A stretch of DNA of 64,000 bases, taken from assembly GCA_907163375.1 (NCBI GenBank), contig CAJQUW010005759.1, positions 1-64,000 on the forward strand. The letters are read 5' to 3'. The stretch is from Prostheceraeus crozeri. Lineage: Eukaryota; Platyhelminthes; Polycladida; Euryleptidae. Position numbers and translations under genes: made by a program. Each line of letters begins with the position of its first letter. The first letter of the stretch is position 1. The notes under the pieces were generated by a model that saw nothing but the letters and a program-made list of their open reading frames with translations, did no database searches and was not told the origin of the DNA. This document shows, in pieces, positions 1 to 11,070 of the stretch.

Positions 1-86
1 CAACTTTGCTTCTTATTTATCCTCTTTGACTTTCCCGGCTGACATTGACACCATTTGTCATATTGTTCACAGAAGACAACGATTCT

Positions 87-184
87 ACGGAGCTAATGAT
101 GAAAGACCTATGGGCAGAAGCGACGTTTGTATTGGACGGAGCTAATGATGAAAGACCTATGGGCAGAAGCGACGTTTGTATTGG
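87..184. repeat. 49-bp tandem duplication, two copies
   Basis: Two head-to-tail copies with a 49-bp period (87-135 and 136-184) look identical. The unit begins ACGGAGCTAATGATG and ends TTTGTATTGG. Because 49 is not a multiple of three, the duplication shifts any reading frame through it. The open frames across 45-403 match no family I recognise. Confidence 0.9.
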
Positions 185-432
185 AACAATAACAATTGGA
201 CCAAGCACGGTGCGTGTGTTTACAGAGTGTATGACATTCTGAGTCAGCGAGGGATGGACCAGGTGAAGCCTATCCTATGTCAAATGCGACTTAGTTTGAC
301 CAAATATCATGAATTCAGAGAGATTGAACATGTGGGGGGAAAGAATAGAAGTACCGAAATGTATGTGTCATTGATGGACAGTGTTGTCGTGGGAACGGTT
401 TAGCCATACCTTGTGGTGTAAGTAAGTTAATA

Positions 433-520
433 CAGTATAATCCCGCTATAACGTACGATACTCATGATAACGTAACTCATGGTACGTAACTCATGATATT
501 CAATAACAAAACGATAAAAT
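433..520. repeat. Possible pogo/Tigger-type terminal sequence with short internal repeats
   Basis: A TA dinucleotide is followed by CAGTATAATCCCGCTATAAC, which resembles the ends of pogo/Tigger elements. Several partly repeated ACGTAACTCATG-like words follow. I found no matching inverted end nearby, so this is either a solo terminus or chance. From 520 to 670 nothing else is supported beyond a short imperfect inverted repeat around AAAATCGGT. Confidence 0.3.
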
Positions 521-674
521 CGGTTAGATAAATCGTTTTGATGTGAACAGTGGAAAATCGTTTGAACTGAGAGGATGAAAGTCGACTGAAATGAAATATC
601 ATACCGATTTTATAGTTATCGGTCCAGTGTGAACGCCTCTTAAGTCTGAAGACAAATTTTAGTTTCGTCCAAAG

Positions 675-2705
675 TTAGCAATGCAACAAAGAGATGAAAT
701 ATTTCTCGTATAGTAACATAGCTTTACGCAGAAATTTGTTCAAAGGAATCACTGTCATTCTTTCCGATCTCTGATTATCCACCTTCAGGAATCCCATCCT
801 TTCCGAAGGCAATGGGTCGGTGAAAACGTTACCCACCACTTTCAATTTTTCGCCAATCATCTGAATATCGCCGTTTTCTAAACGTACAAAAAAGGCTACT
901 TTAAATGGAACAGGTGGACTTCCTTTCAACATCATATACTGGTTTGCCGTATTTGCCTCTATTTACATGCGAATCGAGCAATATTTTTCGGTAGAAAAGC
1001 CCTTCACCGCATATAAAACTCTCAAAAGAATTTGGAGTAAAAGATTTCGATAACTGAAGCTTAGTATTTCTGCCGCAACGAATATGTCCTAGTGTCTGAT
1101 CTGATTCCGATATTCTTTTAACAAGCTGTTGATAAGGCAGATGTGTACCCCTGACAGCCTTCTTGATGAATCTTAAGAAATTCTCATACATAAAGCAACT
1201 AAAAGAATCCACTGCACCAAATTGCCTTACATCATCACATAGATGAAGAAGAGAATGGGTATTATAAACCAGAAATCTTTCCCCGAATATACTTTTCATT
1301 TGTTCTACCACACTTTCGGTAAGTTGCTGTGCATATGTAAGGTATCCTTCACCAGAAGGATGACAATAAATTCTCATGATGACGGTGAGATATGTAAAAC
1401 ATCTAGTGTACTCCGCGCTACAATTTTTTGGAAGAACAATTGGCGCTAAGTAAAGAAGGAATAGCCGAAATTCTGTGGCTTTCCATTTACCAATGTGGAA
1501 CATGCTTCGTGGTTTACGACGAAATTCCGATGGTATGTCCTTTCTCAAAGAACGCAAAATGTCTGACATTTCATGAAGAAGCTTGGATGACAACCGCTCG
1601 CTCTCACCGCTGCGAAGTTCTTCTAATAATTTATACACGACTCCTTTACACACGCTGTGCATATAATCTAAAGGAAAGTCCCGCACCATATCTAGGTCAT
1701 CAATGACTTCCAAAGCTGAATCCCCCTTGTGATGCTGTTGTTGTGCTCTAGAACGAAATGAGGCGTTATCACGTTTGGGAGCGTTCAATTCTGTAAAAAC
1801 TCTACGGTTTTCACATGTACTACCACGTTGTTCACATCTCTCACAGCCATAGAACGCCCCATGGGGTTTCACATTAAGCAAAAAGTGCCGGGCAGGTGTA
1901 TCGCAACAGAAGCTGTGTATCTTCACCTTCAATTTTGCATTAGATGGACCTTCTTTTAGTAGAAACTGCAATTCCGTAGTGAAATCATCCAAGTAGTTCT
2001 CCGCGTTTTGTGGCTTACTTGCACCATAATATACACCAACTATGAATGTGCTGGTGGGATAACCAATAATGGAGCATACGATTGGCCAGAGGCTATTAAA
2101 TGTATCTTTGTGTACAGGCAAACCATCCACATTGAATTGTAGGAAAACACATGACTCGTTGATTTTCTCTTCCTCAACGACAAACATCAATCCTTTCTCA
2201 AGACCAAAATGATAATAGTACCCGGGATTCACATCTTTAACTTGAACTTTGGTAGGCATCGTTGAAAGGAGAGTTCGTGCATCGATCGGTAGTTGAGGGT
2301 GTACTTGTTCAATACCTTCAATAGTTTTGACAAATGCTCATTACTGATATTGATTGACTGACACACGTCCTTCATGTCAGTCACTATGTCACCGGTCACA
2401 TCTTTATCATCAAATTCAAACGAAGACTCCTCGGACAAATCGCTGGAATCTGCATCAAGTAATCTACTTGTAGTAGGTAATCCCTGCCCAGAAATCCCAC
2501 CACTCAAATCGCCTGAAGCTGACAAAAAATCCTCATAACTATTCGCATCAACTGCTGTGGAATTACTGGAATAATCTGAGACTTGCAGAACCTTCTTTTC
2601 GATAGGAAGTAGATCCATGTTGTCGTCTGAATATACTTCAGAACATTTGTTTACAAGTTTATCTAATCTTCGGCGCTTCCTCCTTGCAGTACTCATCTGA
2701 AGCAA
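675..2705 (-). pseudogene. EnSpm/CACTA-like (TNP2-type) transposase, frameshifted
   Basis: Seen: three open segments on the minus strand read in order. An acidic/serine-rich N-terminus (2705 to about 2297) starts with the basic run ARRKRRRLDK. A 452-residue core (2259-901) carries FNVDGLPVHKDTFNSLWP, CDTPARHFLLNVK followed by C-x2-C, LDYMHSVCKGVVYKLLEEL and HSLLHLCDDVRQFG. A C-terminal tail covers 935-675. Known: this motif order is that of the TNP2/Transposase_21-like proteins of EnSpm/CACTA elements, common in invertebrate genomes. The core is close to full length, but two single-base frame changes, near 2297 and 938, separate the segments, so it is dead as it stands. Terminal inverted repeats were not identified. 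The superfamily name is inferred from motif memory. Confidence 0.75.
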
Positions 2706-3269
2706 ACGATAAACAGTAAATGAAGAAATGATTTATATTAAAGTACTGAATGGTTAAGTTCAAGAAATTAACTAACGGTAACAGAATATATACAAAATTT
2801 GTCTCAATTTGTAGCAAGGAATATTTGAGTGTCTCTTCCGATCATATTTTCATGTAGCCTGCATGTGCGAATAAGCTTTGAATGAAAAAGTCATCATTTT
2901 GAAAAATGTGTAAAACTGATAATTTTAATTATAGTTGTTTAAATGCTTTTTCGTGCATGGAAGTACAAAAAAACGTTTTTCGTGAGTTCCTGAGCATTTG
3001 GAAATAATCTCTCCCCTCCCAGCGCTTGTAGAGATGACGATATCGATGGGAAGAAGCGGACGACACTGCACGCTTAAGTTGACAGCAAGGTTGACTAAGA
3101 AAGCAAACGCTTAAACATTTTCAAATAGAAAATCACGACAATCACGACAGTCAGTATCAAATTTATTGATTTCTTACCGACATAAGATTTGTAAAATGTA
3201 TAAAAAAGATAGACTACGCATAATATCTGAAATAACGTCATCCAATTGGAAAGACCAAGCGTTGGTTAA
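2706..3269. other. Intergenic stretch, nothing supported
   Basis: AT-rich DNA upstream of the transposase relic. I see no open frame, terminal repeat or RNA gene that can be defended. It may contain the outer part of the CACTA-like element. Confidence 0.5.
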
Positions 3270-3745
3270 GAACAGAAAGAAAAACGATAGAAATTCCCCA
3301 ACGCGCCGTAGCGAGCATGTATATTATATACATATAAATACATGAGTGGGGAGGATCAGTTGGATCCAAACATTTCAACTTATCGAATTTTCATCAGGAG
3401 AAGACGATGGTGGTGGCCAACAATACCATGGCTACTTAGTGTTTTAATTAATAATGGATGGCAGCAGCTATTGAGAAATCAATCAAATTTCATACAAAAG
3501 ATTGTACGGGCATATCTCTAATTAGCCAAAGCTTCGAGAATAAGTTTGACCTATTCGATTATTTCTGCTACAAGGTCAGGACTAAAACGTCTTGGTCTTG
3601 ACACAATCATACGATGTGATGGTGATGGCCATTTTCTGTCAAAATCACACATCAAAGAAAATGTGCACACTGCCACAAGAACGTAATGAAGCTGTGTACA
3701 AAATGCGATGTTCCCCTACATTCAATGCTTCCCTAAGTTTCGCAC
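3270..3745 (+). pseudogene. piggyBac transposase C-terminal relic
   Basis: Seen: reading across frames gives MSGEDQLDPNISTYRIFIRR, then a tryptophan triplet (RWWWP) and INNGWQQLL, then GDGHFLSKSHI and the cysteine cluster KCAHCHKNVMKLCTKCDVPL. Known: piggyBac transposases have a late YN-x-MGGVD-x-x-D...YRI...KKWWWP...NAW segment followed by a C-terminal cysteine-rich zinc-binding domain, and the order and spacing here match. The catalytic DDBD/DDE core lies upstream in intact elements and is not visible. At least two frame changes and two in-frame stops break what remains. No TTAA-flanked ends were recognised, so the element limits are unknown. It differs from the piggyBac at 34.8 kb. Confidence 0.7.
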
Positions 3746-4667
3746 CGCACAGAGTATCATGTCATGAACTTCAACATTTTTCCATACCATAAAAATATAG
3801 GTTTCTAAGTTTCGTCTAGTCAAAAGGCAGGTAGGCAGGCCTAATATTATACAATTTTTCGTGATGAAATATGTTTCAATGCAGCAAAATATGATTTACT
3901 ATTATGTTTTATAATCAATTCAGTTGACTTGTCAGGTAGTTCTTTTCTTCAAAATTTCAGAGCTATATCGGTGAAATACTCGCAGTTCCAGAGCAACTTA
4001 TGTAAAATAGACCCAAATAACCCGAACCCGTTACCCGACCCAACCTAAATTACTTCGGCTCATTTACTTATATAGTTTGTCTTTACTTCTCCGTTTGTTC
4101 TCAAGAGCGAATCGGTACCTAAAATTCTAACATTAACAAGAATGACAATCTCTTTAAGCCGATTAGAAGATATGATATTTACCGTTGTCGAGATTGTCTG
4201 ACATGCTCCAGCAATTCTTGAATAATTTCAATTTTCAAAGCTTCCCCCCTGCATTCTTAACAGCATCATAAATCGCTCACTGCGCTTCAACTGTGCAGCC
4301 TCTTAGGTTCAGGCACAACAGATTTTTATTTACAGAGACCCGACTCAACAACGGCAATGCCGTGAAACATAATCAGAACTGATTTCACTATCGTTCATAG
4401 CTCACTGAAATCTGTCCTACAACCTACTTCAATGATACAAATCATCAATCCTTTCAAAGAGCGTGAATGCTTTACATTTTAATTAAAAAGATTCACTTAA
4501 AATCAACTCTCCAAATTGACGTATTGTCTTATCAGCAGTATCTGCTGTGGTGTGCAGATGGCATTGAAGCAATGTGAGTTAAGACTTCATTCGAGAAGGA
4601 GCTACATCATTTGATCTCGCGATTACCAATGGAGATAATGCTGAAATATTTAATGCAAATACCGTAT
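3746..4667. other. Intergenic stretch with a short CCCGA-rich run
   Basis: No gene is supported. Around 4011-4049 there is a degenerate run of CCCRAA/CCCGAC words. It is too irregular and too short to call a telomeric repeat. Confidence 0.4.
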
Positions 4668-4770
4668 TTACTCTATTAAGCGCCGGACCTCTAATACCCG
4701 CCCGCCTCTAATAAGCGCCGGGTCTGGAGTATCTTGAATGTAATAAGCGCCGGGTGTTGTATATTGTACT
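4668..4770. repeat. Subterminal repeat block, probable left end of the pogo-like element
   Basis: Seen: ACCGTATTTACTCTATTAAG followed by three spaced copies of a TAAGCGCCGG word (near 4678, 4711 and 4745). Arrays of short repeats just inside a terminus are typical of transposase-binding regions. The block precedes a pogo-like transposase by about 0.75 kb. I could not find a convincing inverted counterpart beyond 6.9 kb, so membership in the same element is inference. Confidence 0.4.
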
Positions 4771-4897
4771 GACCATCTGTGTTCACAGATGGAAACCAGA
4801 GTTTTCATGTCAAAAAATCTGTCATTCGCTGAGGAGACAAATTAAACTTCCCTAACATGCGACGAATGTCAGGTAGTCAATCTACCTTATTCATTAT

Positions 4898-5280
4898 TAG
4901 GGCAATTTTTTATGACATGTCATATTCTTATGGTAAGGTAATATTTTGTCTTATCTTCTGTATTTGGTCATATCTGGTCATATTAAGGTCATTTTTCAGT
5001 AGTTTTATACTGTTATGGTTACGGGGTCATACAAAATGATCGATGTTTTGATATACAATGAGAGTGCAGTCTACTTGTGTCAACAATAAATCAAATTTTG
5101 AACAATCACTACATATGAATAAAGAAAGACAAGTGAGAATTCATCACTACAACTGGCAGGCATAGAGAAAGTAGTCAGTGGCAGCGGCAGCTGACTAAAT
5201 CCCACCTCAAAGTGGATATAGGTCAGATTTTTAGATCTTTTTAGGTCATTCGATTTTTAGGTCATAAAATAATTGCCCTA
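4898..5280. mobile_element. hAT-type MITE, 383 bp, with perfect 8-bp TSD
   Basis: Seen: the left end starts TAGGGCAATT(T) and the right end finishes AATTGCCCTA. The match continues inward as TTTATGAC versus GTCATAAA. Both sides carry TTCATTAT (4890-4897 and 5281-5288), a perfect 8-bp target-site duplication. Known: 8-bp TSDs with TIRs opening TAGGG or CAGGG are the hAT signature. The inside is AT-rich, has several TTTTTAGGTCAT-like words near the right end, and carries no coding capacity. It probably sits inside the 5' part of the pogo-like element, so it would be younger than that insertion. Confidence 0.85.
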
Positions 5281-5505
5281 TTCATTATCTATGAGCGCTA
5301 GCAGTCTGCCGTTATCTCTATTGTCATTTGCAACGTGTGCACGCTAGGGAAGTTTGAGGAAGGACGCCGTGAGAGATCCGATAGCAACGCAGCTCCAATC
5401 AGCACTAGATTCGAATGATGAGTCAAACTGATCTATTGAACTAAGTCACCTGATATTTGATTCATCATTCTTCGTTTATTCTTCGGTCGATGTTGACACT
5501 CACTA

Positions 5506-6890
5506 GTGATGGAGAAATCGAAGAAGTTGCGATCTTTTACCATTAAAACCAAACTGGCGGCGGTTGACTATTCGAAAACACATAGCATTGAGAATACTGC
5601 TAAGGTATTTCAAGTGGAAACCAAGAGAATACGCGAATGGAGGGCGGCAGCCGAAGAGTTGGAGAAACAGTACAAGTCTGGGAAAACGACAATCAAAAGG
5701 TTGAAAGGTGGTGGAAGAAAGATCCGGTCTGAAGAATTTGAGTCCAAGTTAAACGACTGGATTATACGAGTACAATCACGAGAAAATCGTTTGAGGGTAT
5801 CAAGAAAGGTGATCCAGCGTCAAGCTCTCGAATGGAGTACGGACAGTGAATTCCAAGCCAGTAATGGTTGGCTCCAGAAATTCATGTTGCCGAATGGATT
5901 TGTGTTAAGACGCAGAACGACGATCGCACAGAAGACACCAAGTGATAGCACGGAGAAGATCATTAACTTCATTTGTTATCTACGTCATCGTCGTACAAGT
6001 ATGACAACAAGTATGACAGTATGACAACGACGCGATTTTCGTCATGGACGAAACTCCGGTGTGGATTGAACCCGTCGCTAACACCACAATCAATTTATCA
6101 GGAGCCAAAGAAATTCCAATCAAATCGACAGGTGCTGAAGATGTGAGGATAACTGTCATTCTAACTGCACGAGGAGATGGTGCGAAGATGAATCCCTACA
6201 TCGTGATTCCAAGAAAGCGACCGATAAAAGAAGTGGATCAAGTCAAAAACATCGAAAATGTGCTTATTCGAGCAGAAGTTGGATGGACGATGAATTAACA
6301 TGTGACTATCTGAAGCGTGTCATCGGTGAATTTTCTTTTACGAAGCGAATGATCGTGTGGGATGCATTCCGTTGCCATATTTCTTCCCAGACAATGACTA
6401 AACTTCGAAAGATAAAGATCGCGCCAGTTGTCATACCTGCAGGTTGCACTGGCAAGATACAGGCTCCTGACGTCTCATGGAATCTTAGTCTGAAATGCAA
6501 GATCGCTGAACAATACGAAGAGTGGATGGTGAATTGTGATCATACCTTTACTGCAAGTGGAAGAATGCGTCCACCCACATTTAATCTTATTGTCAAGTGG
6601 GTGAAATCTGCATGGGACTCCATTCCGCGCCAACAAATCATGGATTCTTTGAAGCAATGTGCGATAACGAATGCATACGATGGCAGGGAAGATCACATGA
6701 TTGAGTACCTGAAGACTCATCCTGAAGCCATCCCTCAATTGGCTCGACGTCTTGCCAGACTTCGTCATCAAATGTAGATCTCGATTCTTCTGGCATAGAA
6801 AGTGATTCTTCTGACGTGGCCATAATTGATGAAGACGAAGAAGACGAAGATTATTGTTGGAGTCGTAACATTTCTTGTGACCGAGTACCA
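5506..6890 (+). pseudogene. pogo/Tigger-like DDE transposase, frameshifted
   Basis: Seen: segment 5506-6024 has an N-terminal helix-turn-helix (FTIKTKLAAVDYSKTHSIEN...RIREW, Brinker/CENP-B type) and then a second Tc5-type HTH (SNGWLQKFMLPNGF). Segment 6044-6298 has the first catalytic Asp in VMDETPVW. Segment 6283-6777 has the second in MIVWDAFRCH and the third in IQAPDVSWN. An acidic tail (SSGIESDSSDV, then a D/E run) reads in another frame to about 6860. Known: this is the pogo-type domain order with a DDD-like triad. It has three frame changes: one in a small ACAAGTATGA-type repeat expansion near 6000-6025, one near 6290 and one near 6765. All catalytic residues survive, so decay is modest. 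The start is the first ATG before the HTH. Confidence 0.85.
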
Positions 6891-6894
6891 TTTT

Positions 6895-9737
6895 TTATAA
6901 TTTTGCAGCTCACTGACATACCGGTTACTCTATTCTAACGCGTTTTTTGCAAGCTTAATAATAGACTTGCTTGAATCCTTAGTAAATGCTATTTTTTTAC
7001 TTACCAGTGTCAACGGTAAGTCCTCATTATGAATCGCTGAATCACACTATAAATAATAAACCACGTGAATCAATGAAATTTACGTTACTGAAACCGGACA
7101 AGGTAACTCTTGTATTAAAACAAGAACTTTAAATTCAATTAAAAATATATAATATAGTATTAAATTCATAGAGTACAAATTTGATTATTAAATATATGAA
7201 TGAATTGCCATGATAAAAAGTTCAATTCAATGAGATTTTGATTTATTTAAGCAGAGCCCAATATAGTCTACGAAAACTATAAATACAACTATTAAACTTA
7301 TTAGCTGGATTCAGTTTTGCCTTGCTTATATTTCTTTATGAATTAGATTTTGCCTTACCATGTTTGCATTATCATGTTTGCCTTACATTCCTTTAAAAAA
7401 TATGATGAGTGAATTCAAAACGATGCGGAAGATTCTGCTTCTGAACATACATTCACAATTATATATCCGTTCACCAAGAAATATGATTACCAATTACCTT
7501 TGATAGAGACCACATGTAATAATTTAATGTGGAATAGTGAAAACGACGCTGTAGCTTTCTTCACAATTATTCACACTGGCTGACAGCTAAGACAGACATT
7601 ACATAAGACTATATAGCTAGGTTGGGCCTAATACTTACATTAAAATAAAATCACAAATTCGAAATTTATTCATAGAAAGGCAACGAAATACACGTTTACA
7701 TTAATGCCAAACTGCAAATGAATTACAAATATCATTGTTCTAACGAAAAAAGTTATGGTAAGGTTGCAACTTGAAGTCTGAACATAAAGTAAGAAATACC
7801 GCTTATAATAAACATTAATTACCAAGTATTTGCTAATATGTTTTTGTTTAAATATAAATAAATTTGTTTTCAATAAAAACAGATGATGAGAACTAGACCC
7901 ACATGTGCAATTCAGATTTCGCAATGAAAGTTATGTATAATTGAATTGATGATGTTGCTATTGAATCTACACATGAAAATTAAATCTTACGACAAGTTGA
8001 CTCATCAAGAAAAGTCATACTGAGCTATTGACTATGATAAATTGTAAACGATTTTTGTCTATTTTAGTCGATTGGAGATGATATATACAGTTTAACTAGT
8101 TAAATGGATTTTCTCTCAGTTAACCTAGTTGAGACAATTATGACGGGTACATGTGCCGATGTAACTTTTTATATGCTTATTAGGAGTTAACTTGAATAAA
8201 GGTTCTGACTTACTGTATATCTGCAATTTTTATTTCCGATTATTTGTCAGGCCTTACATCGAAACGTAGATCATTAACATTAATGTAAACTTAAAAAATG
8301 GCTGTATTTAAGTCAGTACTATAGGGGTCCTTAACTTAAACCACGGCTGTGATCTTTATTTAAATTACTTTTAATTTATGATAAGATTTTCTAATAAATG
8401 ATTATGGATTTTATATAAGACACAAACATACTTGCAAATTATCGTATGTTGCAGTATATAAATTGCAACTTTAACACAATTTGGTCGACCGTTGACTGTT
8501 TTCTTGCAATCCAATTTTAGTCGATAATATGACAGGATGAACCAAAGTGGAAAGAATAAGACGTAAAACAGACGTTATTATTCTGACTAACTTTATTACT
8601 AACTCGTTCAGAAAATTCCGATTTTTTTACTTAATTTAGACCAAAGCTCTAATTCACGAATTATTATTTTTTAACTCATATATTAGGTTTTATGACATCA
8701 AAGAGGTCAAATAACTAAAAAATCGCAATTAGAAGATTTCAACTATTTTTTATTCAACTTAGACGAGATAGACGTTTTTCTGCCTAATATGAGACGTCTG
8801 AAATGCTACAGGGGATTTATCATTGCAGGCATATTTTAATCAAAAATGAAGGAAAAATAAATTCCATCCGTAACCCTATCTTGACGAGGGCAATTTTTTG
8901 GCGTTGTAGGACCGCCCCCTCAAATTTTCCATGTTCTGATGGATAAAACTTTTTGAAAACAGAACTGCTCTATATTTCGAGTCTCCTCTTTCGAATGGTC
9001 GTGCCTATTTGCATGATTCAAAGACCTTCATACCAAATATTTAAATTAAACATTTTGTATATTCAATTTTTTCATTTCTTATTAATCTATGTATTTTTTG
9101 ACTCTTCAAAAATTGTTCATTACATCTAAAGTATTTATGCAATGGTGTTATAGGCTTATAATATTCTACGCATTTTTTAGTACTATAAATAGCAATCTGA
9201 AATTTGAACATAAATAATGTCTTCTCATGTATCATTGCAGTTTTCTATCTTTACAAATGTCTCGCTCTAATGACTTATCCGTTATAAAGACAAGGCTATG
9301 ATACATTCCGAATGTAATCTTTCGAATGGTGATATGTAATTTGAATTATTCTGCGGGTTTTATATCTAAAATTCCACATCAAAACGTCAATATTTCATAT
9401 TTTACATTTACATGTGCATGCACATATTTTGGGAGATAAAATGAATGTGTGCGTTAACAATCTTGAATTGCATATTCTAAAATATCCAGTAAATATGACT
9501 TAAAAACATTATGTCAATAATCAATGCTACTCTAAATGAAAGCAATCAATTTTGTAAAAATTACTTTTAAATATGACATCTAAAACTGACCTTGCAGTAA
9601 GTCAATTTTGCCCAAATTTTTACTGAAGCTTCAGCATACATACAAACTAAAAGTCGACAAAAATTGAACTTCTGTCCGACTTATTTAAGAAGATATAAAA
9701 AGAAGTTCATGTGGGTTGTGCCCCTATGTCCTGATGG
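6895..9737. other. AT-rich region without recognisable genes
   Basis: About 2.8 kb of AT-rich sequence with only short, unrelated open frames. I see no terminal repeats, domains or RNA structures to report. It contains the right flank of the pogo-like element, whose end I could not place. Confidence 0.5.
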
Positions 9738-10484
9738 CAGGGCTGCCGTGGGGATGGGGATGAAATGCGGATCCCCATGGAGATGGGGTGGGTATGGGGT
9801 GGGTATGGGGATAGGTGCTTCCGCATGGGGATCCCCACTTGGGGAATTCTAAGCAGATCGTAAAATTATTTCAATAATTTGAATAGATATACATTCTGTC
9901 GTCAACGTCCAGAAATAGTGTCGACTGTTCATATTCAATTGTGCATTGATTTAACCAGTCACTCATGTGACATTTGAAAACTCGTGAACCAGCCTTCTAC
10001 AATTTATAATGAAATAGTTGCTTCTCAGGAATACCAAGACTATTCGATGTATAGTTTATTCTCCATAGGAAAGTCAAGGCTTGTCGTTTAGGACTCAATC
10101 CTAGCATCAACTCGTTTATGCGATCAAGGTTGGGACTAAACATGGCTTAATTTGCCTAATAATCACTATAGAATCACCGATATGCAATCACACAGTAGAC
10201 ATGGAAGACCTTTCGATAACTTTTCATAGGCCCATGTAAGCATGCATTAAGGCTTCCTTCCTTTTTCCACTAGCAAGTATGAATACATACCCAAGTAATC
10301 CTGTAACTAGTATGCCTACATGCATCTCATTTTCAACACGTATCGCAATCGTATAGCGTAGGTCTATATGTTTTGTACATGGGAATGGGACGACAACTCC
10401 AGTGGGGATATGGGGATCCCCACTGGAATTCTATGGGGATGGGGTGGGGATGAGGATAGAAAATCCACCCCTACGGCAACCCTG
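9738..10484. mobile_element. Non-autonomous hAT-like element, 747 bp, G-rich subterminal repeats
   Basis: Seen: the left end is CAGGGCTGCCGTGGGGATGG. The right end, reverse complemented, is CAGGGTTGCCGTAGGGGTGG, so 17 of 20 positions match. Flanking octamers are CCTGATGG (9730-9737) and CCTGATAG (10485-10492), a 7/8 target-site duplication. Inside both ends lie repeated GGGGATGGGG and GGGTATGGGG words and GGGGATCCCC palindromes, in mirrored orientation. The middle (9860-10380) is AT-rich and non-coding. Known: CAGGG-type TIRs and 8-bp TSDs define hAT. No transposase is encoded, so mobilisation would need one in trans. Confidence 0.85.
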
Positions 10485-10492
10485 CCTGATAG

Positions 10493-11060
10493 GGTTAATG
10501 GGTTGATATGACAGGATACATTATTGCTACTTTCTTTCTGGAAAGAAAACTGAGCTTCCTAATTTGAGGAATTTTGTGCGATGTGTCCTATCAGTTCCTG
10601 CAACACTTAAAATAGAACGTCTTATCTCAATTTCCCGACAGATGATTACTCAGAGCGATCCACCTTCCACCGTAAATCAATTCATTTGTTTTCCACCGTA
10701 AACCAGCAATAAATAGTAGAACAGAACTTGACAGCTACCGTGATTTCATTTTTTACTAATAACTTTATCATTTCTTCACTACATCATCTAACATAGAATT
10801 CATCCATCCTGTCAGGTCAATTTATTTTTGCTACTGGTAAAATGTAATCCAGTACAACCTGTTCATATCCACATTTCTTCATATCGTATCATTGTAAATC
10901 ATCATGTCATCTCATTGTAAATCCCTATTTTCAAATTCCTCATAGTTTAAACTTTTTATCTTTTGTACCTGAAGATGATTGCTGGATGGCGATCGGAAAA
11001 TTTTGTACATAAGTAAAATAATAATTAACATCTTTGAAAACCTGACTCTTTCCGACTCAA
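10493..11060. other. Intergenic stretch upstream of a PLE
   Basis: No gene or terminal motif is supported. The 5' end of the Penelope-like element that follows must lie here or just inside its first open segment. Confidence 0.4.
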
Positions 11061-11070
11061 TTATTACGCA

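Noticed and set aside
45-403. A gene at the window start from the two overlapping frames
   Set aside because: No recognisable motif, and the 49-bp tandem duplication shifts the frame. There is no splice evidence inside the window.
4011-4049. CCCRAA-like words as interstitial telomeric repeat
   Set aside because: Fewer than ten irregular words with no constant period. It does not match TTAGGG or TTAGG arrays.
9664-9852. A glycine/tryptophan-rich small protein
   Set aside because: The composition comes from the GGGGAT arrays of the hAT-like element. There is no start context or domain.
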